From the NCBI RefSeq assembly GCF_010894435.1, contig NZ_JAAIXZ010000017.1, forward strand, positions 62,001 through 126,000: DNA of 64,000 nucleotides, in the 5' to 3' direction. This stretch comes from Pyxidicoccus trucidator (lineage in GTDB: Bacteria > Myxococcota > Myxococcia > Myxococcales > Myxococcaceae). The notes under the pieces are model-generated. The model did no database searches. It was given only the letters and a program-made list of their open reading frames with translations, and was not told the DNA's origin. The position numbers and the translations under genes were made by a program. Within the stretch, counting starts at the first letter, position 1; each line of letters opens with the position of its first letter. This document shows, piece after piece, positions 9,801-17,556 of the stretch.

Positions 9801-11394
9801 CATGCTCTCGAGGCTGGAGGTCGCCACGGCGCTCGAGCTGTGCGAGCGGATTGCGCCCGTCTGGGATTGGCTGGCCGCCAACCAGTGCGCGGCCTGCCGC
9901 GATGACGCCTGGCGCCAGGCCACCGACGCCTGCGTGCGCGCCTACGCGCGGCGGCCTTCCCCGTCGGCGGTGATTCACTGCCTCGCGGACGCGCGCCGCC
10001 ATCCGGCCGTGCACCGGGTGGCGCTGCACCTGGCCGCGCGCTTTCCCTTCCCCTGGAGCCCGCGCGCTCCCGCCCCGGCGCCCCACGGACTCACCTGGCT
10101 CGAGGGGGTGCCCCTCGGCTGTCCTCCCGCCCTGCGCGTGCTGCGGGAGCGCTGCGCCCGGGACCCGGAGCTCGCCGCCCTCCCGGACATGGCGGCGGCG
10201 CTGCTCAGACAGTCCGGGCCGGAGGCGCCCATCGCCTCCGACTCGCTTCCTCGTCCCGGCGCCGAGCCCTTCGCGGCGCTCGCCGACCTGCAACTCCACC
10301 TGCCCGAGCACACGCGGGTGCTGCTGTCGTGTTGGGACGGAGTGCCGCGAGAGCACAAGCCCTCGGTCTGGGCGCTCTACTTCCACCGGCGGCACGCGAC
10401 GGCCTGGAAGCGCGCGCTCGTCCGGCCCGGCGCCGCGAAGCTGCGTTCGAGGCGGAACTGGCTGGCGGTGTTGGGGGACGCGAAGGGCCTTGGGGAGGTC
10501 TTCGAGCAGCCCGCTTCCGACCCGGAGCAGGAGACGGGGCCATTCGCGCCCGCGTGCACGGAGGGCAAGAGGGACGCGCTGCGCCTCGCCGACCTCGTCG
10601 CGCGTCAGGTGTCCGCCGGAGCGAAGGCCCTGGACGCGCGGCTCGGGTTCGAGGGAACCGAGCCCCCGGAGGTGGTGGACCCCGTGCTGCTGCGCGGCGT
10701 GCTTCGCGAGCTCGACGCGGGCACCCGCCCTGGTGCGTCGGCGGACGGGAGCGGGGAGCGGCTGGCACGATGCATCGACCTGCTCGCCCAGGCGAACACA
10801 CCCCTGGACTGCTGGATCCCTCTGCTGGAGCAGCTGCTGGACCGGGATGCGCCGGAAGCACTGGTGGCACGGGCCGCGAAGGCGGCCTTCTCCACGCTGA
10901 GCTGGGGCCAGCCGCAGGACGCGGAGGGGCTCATGGTCCGGCTTGCCGGGCTGCCCGCCGCGCGGCGCGTCGTCGTGGAGGCCCTGGGCCGGTTCGACTC
11001 GGGCTCGTGGGGCGGCGCTCACGCGCGCCTCCAGCACGCGGCGAGGGCACTCGGGCGGGACGTCGGCGCGCTCCTGGACGAGGTCTGCGCGGAGTGGGTC
11101 CGGCGCATCGGGGATTCGGACTTCGTCCACCACGACACCTGGCTTCCTCCCGGGCTGAGGGATGCGATGGAGAGAGCGGCCCTGACCCAGGGTGTGCGCG
11201 TCTCGCTCGGGCTCTACGACGTGCTCCCAGGCCCGGGAGCGGCGTCGAGGTTCCTGGACCGCATGCTCGCCACGCTCCCCACGCTGCGCGAGAAGCTGGC
11301 GGGCACCTCGCGCGAGGAGCGCAACCAGGACCTTCAGAGCCGCTGGCTGGCCGCCGCGCTGGGCGAGAGGGACGAGGAGCCACCGGGGCTGTAG
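6832..11394 (+). CDS. Very large protein of unknown function
   Basis: A 1520-residue protein without signal peptide or membrane segments, rich in Arg, Leu and Ala, apparently mostly helical. I do not recognise a characterised family over its length. One segment stands out, about residues 690-800: LRMGIPFDTCLSL, GCNAAS, LNALDANKHVLYLRD then GQIVARKLIGVS. It has the look of a compact fold with an invariant-type Cys, and vaguely recalls the core of PcfJ-like proteins (a Cys after a Gly-rich turn, then a strand ending in LR); that resemblance is weak inference. A second ATG, at 6880, is a possible alternative start; neither has a good ribosome site. Codon use matches the genome, so it looks resident rather than recently acquired. 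Confidence 0.75.
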   Translation: MPAATPSSREPCPSVPMRRPYEEHISDLKRLLLRLGLLDGRLVWCAEGPHLTWLQAVQDPLALLEDLGRRGCPTVAGLQRAARMLRPPHAVDARWLGAVQRDLKALRRHPAALTLIAEAPRAFRRQGRVDAAWLDARQHALDVLSRQLAAGPPEGTAGLHALAEALHGPGAARALERLEVRSRQHGRARRAEGRRRIASLVARLSPDPSPARLDACEVPDDALDGFARELLQADRARGRPFERRLRRTVQALMAWPAPPADTERDANAAPLPQALNEAVRAAGEEALAALRTTTHHEAPERLGRALGVLGLMFLPEPEDRLTPSEVSLTLRSVEKLREHLVGVRLTVRQVLELLRLDKDHGKAHLELLGPLGRLVADGLESTLVSELVRNNHGHGLIELKDDVEAARTWGQWVLRLGPRLRKSGHELYLTAAAFLGIARGRARGLVLLGRCLLAHHSAKNPQALLGWLDATLSLVRSAPEQARTLHADLMGTTPGLGRRLFPEFAAWLGDEALLDRYCHLQRLAGEAPRLPRALLRDFDHAGKRQREREHLASREGLTEAQQRRLERLEQRHAPDDAPPSSDWTLRRLRERLEAAQARAFEVRLDAALSAVLRAGWGICLPTLTPAWRDAVRFHLSTEKNGELLGMLLRHAAAHPGQPLVRVLPANVAWLKRAAKRMDVEAWLAPRRAEVSLQGRRYVLSVEQDPIQVLRMGIPFDTCLSLTNGCNAASTVLNALDANKHVLYLRDEAGQIVARKLIGVSRDWTLVGYRLYLALATGLRPDVERAFHGLCAELAAEARLPLSDLGEPESLHPGFWYDDGTVPFSSTEASTEGAAVTAYCQHLGRPVVASDELRSEAAVWFARQRGDVAATLAALGRRRRGGEVELEAAHWLVEQLGEVECLRLTASHAALGAALLHRAFTPDAERMLAMLARFPQVEDTHWTEAQSLLALAAPSEAAARMLVDVARRQWARSVRFDEHGIEHGTVYALPPMLSRLEVATALELCERIAPVWDWLAANQCAACRDDAWRQATDACVRAYARRPSPSAVIHCLADARRHPAVHRVALHLAARFPFPWSPRAPAPAPHGLTWLEGVPLGCPPALRVLRERCARDPELAALPDMAAALLRQSGPEAPIASDSLPRPGAEPFAALADLQLHLPEHTRVLLSCWDGVPREHKPSVWALYFHRRHATAWKRALVRPGAAKLRSRRNWLAVLGDAKGLGEVFEQPASDPEQETGPFAPACTEGKRDALRLADLVARQVSAGAKALDARLGFEGTEPPEVVDPVLLRGVLRELDAGTRPGASADGSGERLARCIDLLAQANTPLDCWIPLLEQLLDRDAPEALVARAAKAAFSTLSWGQPQDAEGLMVRLAGLPAARRVVVEALGRFDSGSWGGAHARLQHAARALGRDVGALLDEVCAEWVRRIGDSDFVHHDTWLPPGLRDAMERAALTQGVRVSLGLYDVLPGPGAASRFLDRMLATLPTLREKLAGTSREERNQDLQSRWLAAALGERDEEPPGL

Positions 11395-11440
11395 CCCAGC
11401 GAGACCTGGACGCTCCATCTGCGCGAAGTAGGATGCGCGC

Positions 11441-12079
11441 ATGCTCAAGGTCTACGGCTTCTCGCGAGTGAACAAGATGGCGCGCGGCAAGACCCGCGAC
11501 CTGCGCGTGCTGTGGGCGCTGGAGGAGATGGGGCTGCCGTACGAGGTCGTGGGGATGGATCATCCGCGGCACGACCTCGATACGCCCGCGTATCGCGCGC
11601 TCAATCCGTTCGGACAGATTCCGGTGATCGACGACGACGGCGTGGTCGTCACCGAGTCGGGCGCAATCCTGCTCTACCTCGCCCGCAAGAGCGGCAAGCT
11701 GATGCCGCGCGACCTCGCCGGCGAAGCGCAGGTGCTGCGCTGGTGCGTCGCGGCGCTGAACACGATCGAAGTCCCGATCCTGACCGCGTGGTTCGTCGAC
11801 CTGAACGGCGGCAAGGGCACCCAGGCAAGCGATGCGCTTCACCAGTGGGGAGGCATGCGCCTGAAGCAGCTCGACGGCTGGCTCGCGGGCAGAGAGTTCG
11901 TCGCGACCGACGAGTTCACCGTCGCGGACCTCTTGATGACGCATGTGCTGGGCGCCGGCACCGACGAGAGTGTCGTCAAGGACCATCCAAACGTGCTCGC
12001 CTTCCAGAGGCGCTGCATCGCGCGCCCGGCCTGGAAGAAGGCGTTCGACGCCTACTGCGACCGCGTCGAAGCGGCCTGA
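11441..12079 (+). CDS. Glutathione S-transferase family protein
   Basis: A 212-residue cytosolic-type GST. The N-terminal thioredoxin-like half shows the G-site pattern NPFGQIPVIDDDGVVVTES (cis-Pro and the Glu-Ser pair that hold the gamma-Glu of glutathione), and the C-terminal helical half includes EFTVADLLMTHVL, with the conserved N-capping box Asp. The likely role is conjugation or peroxide detoxification; the substrate is unknown. Its codon use differs from the neighbours: most prolines are CCG, and CAT and GAT are frequent, whereas flanking genes favour CCC, CAC and GAC. That points to acquisition from another proteobacterium. It stands alone, with no obvious operon partner. Confidence 0.88.
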   Translation: MLKVYGFSRVNKMARGKTRDLRVLWALEEMGLPYEVVGMDHPRHDLDTPAYRALNPFGQIPVIDDDGVVVTESGAILLYLARKSGKLMPRDLAGEAQVLRWCVAALNTIEVPILTAWFVDLNGGKGTQASDALHQWGGMRLKQLDGWLAGREFVATDEFTVADLLMTHVLGAGTDESVVKDHPNVLAFQRRCIARPAWKKAFDAYCDRVEAA

Positions 12080-12097
12080 GAGCGGGGCGCATCGTCA

Positions 12098-12445
12098 TCA
12101 CCGTCGGAGCGGAAGCAAGGCCACGCTCGAATACGCCGCGCGTTCAGCCGTGATGCCCAGGGTGGAGGATTCAGCGTCCTCAGGTCCGACGGACACGGTG
12201 CAATAAGCGGCGTTCAGGGCCTTGATGTCCAATCCCAGGGAGGCCTCGTTCGCATCGTTCACGACCGTGTCGGAGACGGTGCAGTACGCCGCCTGGGCCT
12301 GGCTCGCTTCGGTCCCCGACCACGCAGCGGCAGCAGCGTCCCCGAACTCCCGCTCATAGAGGGCGTGGGTCTGTTGTGCCAACGCGACGCGCTTTTCGAG
12401 GTAGGCCGCGGAGCGCAGGAGCCGTGGGGGCGCCTCGACTGCCAT
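12098..12445 (-). CDS. Small hypothetical protein with AAYCTVS repeats
   Basis: A 115-residue open frame whose third positions are largely G/C, as in real genes here. The first 45 residues look helical (LLRSAAYLEKRVALAQQTHAL). The rest holds three spaced copies of one short motif: AAYCTVSDTV, AAYCTVSVGP and AAYSSVALLP, about 27-30 residues apart. No signal peptide or membrane segment is visible, and no family is recognised. A good ribosome site is lacking. It converges on the glutathione transferase gene. It could be a real small protein or a remnant of a larger one. Confidence 0.4.
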   Translation of the reverse strand: MAVEAPPRLLRSAAYLEKRVALAQQTHALYEREFGDAAAAAWSGTEASQAQAAYCTVSDTVVNDANEASLGLDIKALNAAYCTVSVGPEDAESSTLGITAERAAYSSVALLPLRR

Positions 12446-12710
12446 TCCGGCCCCGGGGCTCAGGATGAGTGCCTCTGCTGGGTGCGTGGCTCACCCTGGA
12501 CTCCCGCGAGATGGAGGAGCGCCTCGGGACCGCCGCGCCGAGGCTCCCGCGCGACCCACCCCGGGTCAGGGCAATCCCAGTACACCGCGCAGCCCCAGTT
12601 ATTGCCTTAAACCTGAGAAAAAGAGACTTCTCGTCGAGCCCCGGAGAGAAGCTGTGGACGGTGCCGAGCCCCTGGGGGCCGGCACCTTCACAACCAACGG
12701 AGGGGACTTG

Positions 12711-15596
12711 ATGCGTACAGCAATCCTTTCACTGTGCATGCTCGCCTTGGGTACGGCGCGAGCTGCTGGAGCCGAGACACGGGCCGAGACACGGGCCGAG
12801 ACACGAGCCGAGACACGGGCCCGCGAGCACCGGGAGCACGCCCGCAAGCCGCTGCCGGAGCCGGAGGACAGCCCGCTGTCCCAGCTCCCGGTGGACCCGC
12901 GCTTCCCGCAGTTCCAGGTGCGCAAGCCAACGCCGTCCGCCCCGGCGGAGCTGGTGGCGTCGGGCCCCGGCGACACACTGCGCTGGATTGCCCAGCACGG
13001 GACGACAGTCATTGACCAGGCCCAGGGAATCGCCGCCACGCAGGACGGCACGTACACGGTGGGCTACACCCAGGGCTCGTTCGACGGGCACCCCTTCCTG
13101 GGCCTGCGGGACTTCATCGTCGTCAAGCACGACACGGCCGGGGCGAAGCTCTGGTCCCGCCAGTACGGCACGGCGTCCTCCGACTACGCGGTGGGCGTGG
13201 CTACCTACACGGCGACCCGTCCGCACTCCATCTACGTGGCGGGCTACACCGGCGCCAGCCTCGATGGGCAGCCACACGCGGGCAACTTCGACCTGTTCGT
13301 CACCAGGCTGGATGAGAGTGGCAACAAGCTGTGGACGCGGCAGCTCGGCACGGCGGGCGTGGAGCAGACCACCGGCGTGGCCACGGACCAGGCCGGCAAC
13401 GTCTACGTGACGGGCTACACCTCCGCCAGCCTCGACGGGCGGCCCCACGTGGGCGGGCAGGACCTCTTCCTGGTGAAGTACAGCGCGTCCGGGGTGAAGC
13501 AGTGGACGTTCCAGCACGGCACCAGCGTCAACGACCTCGCGCGCGCGGTGGCCACGGACATCCAGGGCAACATCTACGTCGCGGGCTACACGGCGGGCAG
13601 CCTCGACGGCAACCCCAGCGCGGGCAACTATGACCTGTTCCTCGTCAAGGTCAGCCCGGCCGGCGCGCGGCTGTGGACGCGGCAGATGGGCACCAGCGCG
13701 GCGGACACCCTCCAGGGGCTCGCCACCTCGCGCCGGCTGACGACCAGCGGCACCAGCGAGGTGGACGTCTACCTCGCGGGCTACACCCTGGGCTCCTTCG
13801 CCCCCCTCGTCAGCCAGGGCAGCTACGACAGCCTCGTCTTCAAGTACGACGCGGCCGGCACCCGGCAGTGGGTGCGGCAGATTGGCACCGCGGGCGCCGA
13901 CTACGTGTATGGCCTGGCGTCGGACGGCGGAGCCAACCTCTACATCACCGGCACGACGAACTACGACCTGGACACCAACACCGCGGCCGGCAACAACAAC
14001 GCCTTCCTGCGCAAGCTGCGCTCGGACGGCACGCTGCTGCTCACCCGCCAGCTCGGCTCCACCAATCCCACCACGCCCACCGCGCAGGACGACCTGGGCT
14101 TCGCGGTGGCCGCGGACACGTCGGACCGCGTCTACATCGCCGGCTACACGGAGGGCCAGTTCACCTCGACGGCCAGCGCGGGCGACAAGGACCTCTTCGT
14201 GGCGCAGTACTCGGACGGGTGCCAGGCCAGCGCGCCGGGCCAGTGCGGGCTGGGCTACGGCTGGGGAGACCCGCACCTGGTGACGTTCGACCGCGTGGCC
14301 TACGACTTCCAGGGGGCCGGCGAGTTCATCCTGGTGGAGAGCACTTCCGTGCCCTCGCCCTTCGTGGTGCAGGGGCGGATGGAGTCGTGGGTCGGCTCCA
14401 CCCGACTGTCCGTCTTCACCGCCGTGGCCACGCAGGTGGGCACGGATCGCGTGGGCTTCTACCTGGGCTCGCAGCCGGTGAAGGTCAACGGCGTGGCGGT
14501 GACGCTGGCGGAGGGAGAACTGGTGACGCTGCCCTCCGGCGGCCGCCTCCACCGCGCGACGGCCAACAGCTACGTCGTCCTGTACCAGGGCCAGGAGCGG
14601 ATGCGCGTGCAGTCCAACGGCGCCTATCTGGACCCGCACGTCACCCTGCCCGTGTCGCGACAGGGCGCGGTGCGCGGCCTGCTGGGCAACTTCAACGGCA
14701 ACCGCAATGACGACTTCGCCCTGCGCGACGGCACGGCGCTGGTAGCCCCGCTGTCCTTCTCCCAGCTCTACACCAACTCCAACAGCATGGCGGCAAGCTG
14801 GCGCATCACCCCGGCGGAGTCGCTGTTCGACTACATCGGCTCGCAGACGAGCGCGTCCTTCGACCTCCCGGGCTTCCCCAGCGAGGCCACCTCCACCACA
14901 CACCTCACGCCGGCCCAGTACGCGTCCGCGCAGGCGACGTGCCAGTCCGCGGGCGTGACGGGCGCGGCGCTGCTGGACGGCTGCATCCTGGACGTGGCCC
15001 TCACCGGCAACTCCACCTTCGCCACGGGCGCCTCCGCCACCCAGGCGCAGGACACGGCGAGCACCGGCGGCGGCAGCCCGCCCCAGCCCGCCGCGCAGAC
15101 CGTCTACTCCTCCGGCTTCGAGGCCGGCGCGGGCGTCCAGTGGTCCACCACCGTCACCAGCAGCACGCCGCTGGGCGACCGGAACTTCCTCGGCGAGTTC
15201 GGGAACCAGACGGTGCGCCTGCACCTGACGGGCCTGCCCGCGCACACCAGCGTCACCGTCAGCTTCGACCTGCTCCTCCTCCAGGGGTGGGACGGTGACG
15301 GCCCCTCCGGCCCCAACACGTGGAGCGTGGCGGCCACCACCGCCGGCACGCTGCTGCACACCACCTTCTCGAACACCGGCAGCACGCAGTCCTACCCCGT
15401 GCCGGGCAGCAACGCCGGCACCGGCTCCCAGGGCTACGGCGACATGCTCTACCCGGACGGCGACTCGCGCTACGCGCTCAAGCTCACCTTCGCCCATACG
15501 TCCTCCGTGCTGGACGTGGACTTCGCCGCCGTCGGCCTGCAGGGCCTCACCAGCGAAGCCTGGGGACTCGACAACGTGCAGGTGCAGGTCAAGTAG
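12711..15596 (+). CDS. Secreted beta-propeller (SBBP) and VWD domain protein
   Basis: A 961-residue exported protein. A Sec signal (MRTAILSLCMLALGTARA) precedes four tandem Ala-Glu-Thr-Arg units. About seven SBBP-type repeats of 55-65 residues follow (roughly residues 80-500), each with a YVAGYT or YVTGYT strand and a DLFLVK-type strand. Near residue 515 begins a von Willebrand factor type D domain, seen in GWGDPHLVTFDRVAYDFQ, GEFILVE and RGLLGNFNG. The last 150 residues (SSGFEAGAGVQWS onward) look like a beta-sandwich lectin-type module. The start at this ATG is supported by GGAGGGG and the signal peptide. It is likely a surface or matrix adhesion protein, and probably co-transcribed with the next gene 38 bases downstream. 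Confidence 0.85.
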   Translation: MRTAILSLCMLALGTARAAGAETRAETRAETRAETRAREHREHARKPLPEPEDSPLSQLPVDPRFPQFQVRKPTPSAPAELVASGPGDTLRWIAQHGTTVIDQAQGIAATQDGTYTVGYTQGSFDGHPFLGLRDFIVVKHDTAGAKLWSRQYGTASSDYAVGVATYTATRPHSIYVAGYTGASLDGQPHAGNFDLFVTRLDESGNKLWTRQLGTAGVEQTTGVATDQAGNVYVTGYTSASLDGRPHVGGQDLFLVKYSASGVKQWTFQHGTSVNDLARAVATDIQGNIYVAGYTAGSLDGNPSAGNYDLFLVKVSPAGARLWTRQMGTSAADTLQGLATSRRLTTSGTSEVDVYLAGYTLGSFAPLVSQGSYDSLVFKYDAAGTRQWVRQIGTAGADYVYGLASDGGANLYITGTTNYDLDTNTAAGNNNAFLRKLRSDGTLLLTRQLGSTNPTTPTAQDDLGFAVAADTSDRVYIAGYTEGQFTSTASAGDKDLFVAQYSDGCQASAPGQCGLGYGWGDPHLVTFDRVAYDFQGAGEFILVESTSVPSPFVVQGRMESWVGSTRLSVFTAVATQVGTDRVGFYLGSQPVKVNGVAVTLAEGELVTLPSGGRLHRATANSYVVLYQGQERMRVQSNGAYLDPHVTLPVSRQGAVRGLLGNFNGNRNDDFALRDGTALVAPLSFSQLYTNSNSMAASWRITPAESLFDYIGSQTSASFDLPGFPSEATSTTHLTPAQYASAQATCQSAGVTGAALLDGCILDVALTGNSTFATGASATQAQDTASTGGGSPPQPAAQTVYSSGFEAGAGVQWSTTVTSSTPLGDRNFLGEFGNQTVRLHLTGLPAHTSVTVSFDLLLLQGWDGDGPSGPNTWSVAATTAGTLLHTTFSNTGSTQSYPVPGSNAGTGSQGYGDMLYPDGDSRYALKLTFAHTSSVLDVDFAAVGLQGLTSEAWGLDNVQVQVK
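12771..12818 (+). repeat. Four tandem 12-bp repeats coding for AETR units
   Basis: Four head-to-tail copies of gccgagacacgg (the third differs by one base) lie just after the signal-peptide region of the secreted beta-propeller gene. The 12-base unit keeps the frame, so copy-number change by slippage would lengthen or shorten an Ala-Glu-Thr-Arg linker without a frameshift. Confidence 0.95.
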
Positions 15597-15634
15597 CCAC
15601 TCGCGGCACCATCGACATCATGAGGAACCCACAC

Positions 15635-17389
15635 ATGCGAAAGCTGAAGATTTCCACGGCGCTCCTCGTCGCGGCGCTGGGGACGGGATGCACCCGGACC
15701 GAAGAGACGCCCCCCGCGACCCCACCGGCCTCACCCGCCGTCCGGAGCTCGGCGCTCCAGGAGGAGCTGGCGCGGCTTCCTCCCCGGGTGGAGGAGCTGT
15801 TCATCACCCCGTACGACGCCCTGAGCTCCTCCACCCCCACCCTCCTGGAGGTCCGCTTCGTCGACGGCACCGACCTGCCCCAGGTCATCGACATCTTCCC
15901 GAGCGACTTCCAGCAGACGACGCTGCGGGATGACGGTCAGGACGGCGACCTGTCCTCGGGAGACGGCATCTACAGCGCGATGCTCGACTTCGACTTCGAG
16001 GAGCTCATCCTCACCGACCAGTTGGTGGACCAGCTCCAGGGCGAGCTGGGCGACGAAGCCCGGGTGCCGCTCGTGTCCGGCCGCTCCGTCGTGGAGCAGC
16101 GCGAGCCCTTCCGCCTGGACCTGGAGATGCTGAGCCGTCCCTTCGAGCGCTTCCAGATTCCCTTCGCCAACGGCATCTCCGCCGCCATCTCCAAGGAGCA
16201 CTCGCTGCTCATCAACATGGTGGGCATGGAGGACTTGGAGCGCATCCCGGACCCGTGCCTCCCGCAGGCCGGCGACGCGGACAAGAAGTGGGCCTTCGGC
16301 TACCTGATGCGCGAGATGGCTGGCCCGAGGGACCCGTCCGAGTTCACCCGGGAGTGGCTGCTCCAGCTGAAGGAGGAGCAGTTCGTCAACGGCTGGTCGG
16401 TGCAGGGCAGGCCTGACGTGGAGCGTCTCCTGGCGCAGTGGGAGAACCTCAGCGGCGGGGAGACGCTGGACATGGACATGGCGCCCTTCAGGCTGCTGTC
16501 CATCGTCAACCGGCTCGACCTGGCGGAGAGCTCCTTCTACGGCGGCACCGGCGCCGGCGAGGGCCGCTTCGTCTTCGCCTGGGTGGATGACTCGTGCCAG
16601 ACGCAGGAGTTCACCGTCATCTTCGAGTACCTCATCCCGGTGCAGGGCTGCTTCGCCCTCAAGGACTGGGCGCGGCAGTGGAAGGAGCTGGACGAGCACG
16701 AGGTGGGGACACCGGATTACAACGCGAAGCTGGAGCTCATCACCGAGCAGTTCGCCAAGAAGGACGCCATGCCGGAGCGGCCCAACGGCAGCGCGCTCAA
16801 CCAACTCCGCACCAATGAAATCGCGCTGGGTGGGGGCGAGCAATGGGAGCAGCGCGAGTTCAAGATTGACGGCGACGGGAGGCTGACCCAGGTCCCCGTG
16901 GCGCAGACTCCGGACATCACCCACCACAACACGAACCTGCTGAGGGACTACGTCAACGACAGGGAGTTCGCCATCCTCCTCGAGCGGAACGTCGTCCCCG
17001 CCATGTTCGACAGCACGGACTTCCTCGGCGGCTCGTCGCTCAACCCGTTCAACTTCTTCTGGCGTGCCACGGGCATCCACAACAACGAGACCCGGCACCA
17101 CTTCTCGCTCAACACCTGCAACGGGTGCCACTCGGGGGAGACGGGCACGGACTTCACGCACATCGACGTGCAGACCGGCGCCCCGTCCCGCTTCCTGACG
17201 GGCACGGGCTGGCCCACCGCTTCCGGCCTCCCGGACCCCGAGCAGGCCCGCATCAATGCCAGCGGCGGCCCGGCCGTCTCCAGCTTCTACACGTACGGAG
17301 ACCTGGACCGCCGCGCCGCGAACATGGACGACCTCATCCGCAACCCGTGCTCGTTCCGCATCTTCAACGTGCCCATCCTCGGCCACTAA
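15635..17389 (+). CDS. Exported lipoprotein-like protein with a single CxxCH motif
   Basis: A 584-residue protein with an N-terminal export signal (MRKLKISTALLVAALGTGC) that may be lipidated at Cys19, although the lipobox (LGTGC) is not canonical. Residues about 50-150 contain a beta-rich region with DDGQDGDLSSGDGIYSAML, as in bacterial extracellular proteins. Near residue 495 is CNGCH, a classic c-type haem attachment site, preceded by HHFSLNT. The rest has no recognised domain. It lies 38 bases after the propeller/VWD gene and is probably in the same operon. An ATG 15 bases upstream is an alternative start. The haem-binding role is inferred from one motif only. Confidence 0.78.
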   Translation: MRKLKISTALLVAALGTGCTRTEETPPATPPASPAVRSSALQEELARLPPRVEELFITPYDALSSSTPTLLEVRFVDGTDLPQVIDIFPSDFQQTTLRDDGQDGDLSSGDGIYSAMLDFDFEELILTDQLVDQLQGELGDEARVPLVSGRSVVEQREPFRLDLEMLSRPFERFQIPFANGISAAISKEHSLLINMVGMEDLERIPDPCLPQAGDADKKWAFGYLMREMAGPRDPSEFTREWLLQLKEEQFVNGWSVQGRPDVERLLAQWENLSGGETLDMDMAPFRLLSIVNRLDLAESSFYGGTGAGEGRFVFAWVDDSCQTQEFTVIFEYLIPVQGCFALKDWARQWKELDEHEVGTPDYNAKLELITEQFAKKDAMPERPNGSALNQLRTNEIALGGGEQWEQREFKIDGDGRLTQVPVAQTPDITHHNTNLLRDYVNDREFAILLERNVVPAMFDSTDFLGGSSLNPFNFFWRATGIHNNETRHHFSLNTCNGCHSGETGTDFTHIDVQTGAPSRFLTGTGWPTASGLPDPEQARINASGGPAVSSFYTYGDLDRRAANMDDLIRNPCSFRIFNVPILGH

Positions 17390-17405
17390 GGCCAGAGCAC
17401 CCGCG

Positions 17406-17444
17406 CCTGCCCGGCGGCCCGTCCTACACGGGCGGCCGGGCAGG
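17406..17444 (+). terminator. Strong hairpin after the CxxCH lipoprotein gene
   Basis: A 16-bp GC-rich stem (17406-17421 pairing with 17429-17444, one mismatch) with a 7-base loop lies 17 bases after the stop codon. The following U-tract is poor (tcttgg), so it is a probable but not textbook intrinsic terminator. Confidence 0.6.
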
Positions 17445-17556
17445 TCTTGGGGTCAGGGCCCACCCATTTCATCGCGGGACAGTTCCTTCATACTGGGTGT
17501 GTCCGGAAGCGCGCGCCGGCCAGACCTCGCGCGGCGAAGGGGGGGACGTCCACCCG

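Noticed and set aside
12729..15497. A 922-residue minus-strand open frame over the secreted propeller gene
   Set aside because: It is antisense to a clear gene with signal peptide and SBBP/VWD repeats; its composition (Val, Arg, Ala, Gly, His rich) is typical of a shadow in high-GC DNA.
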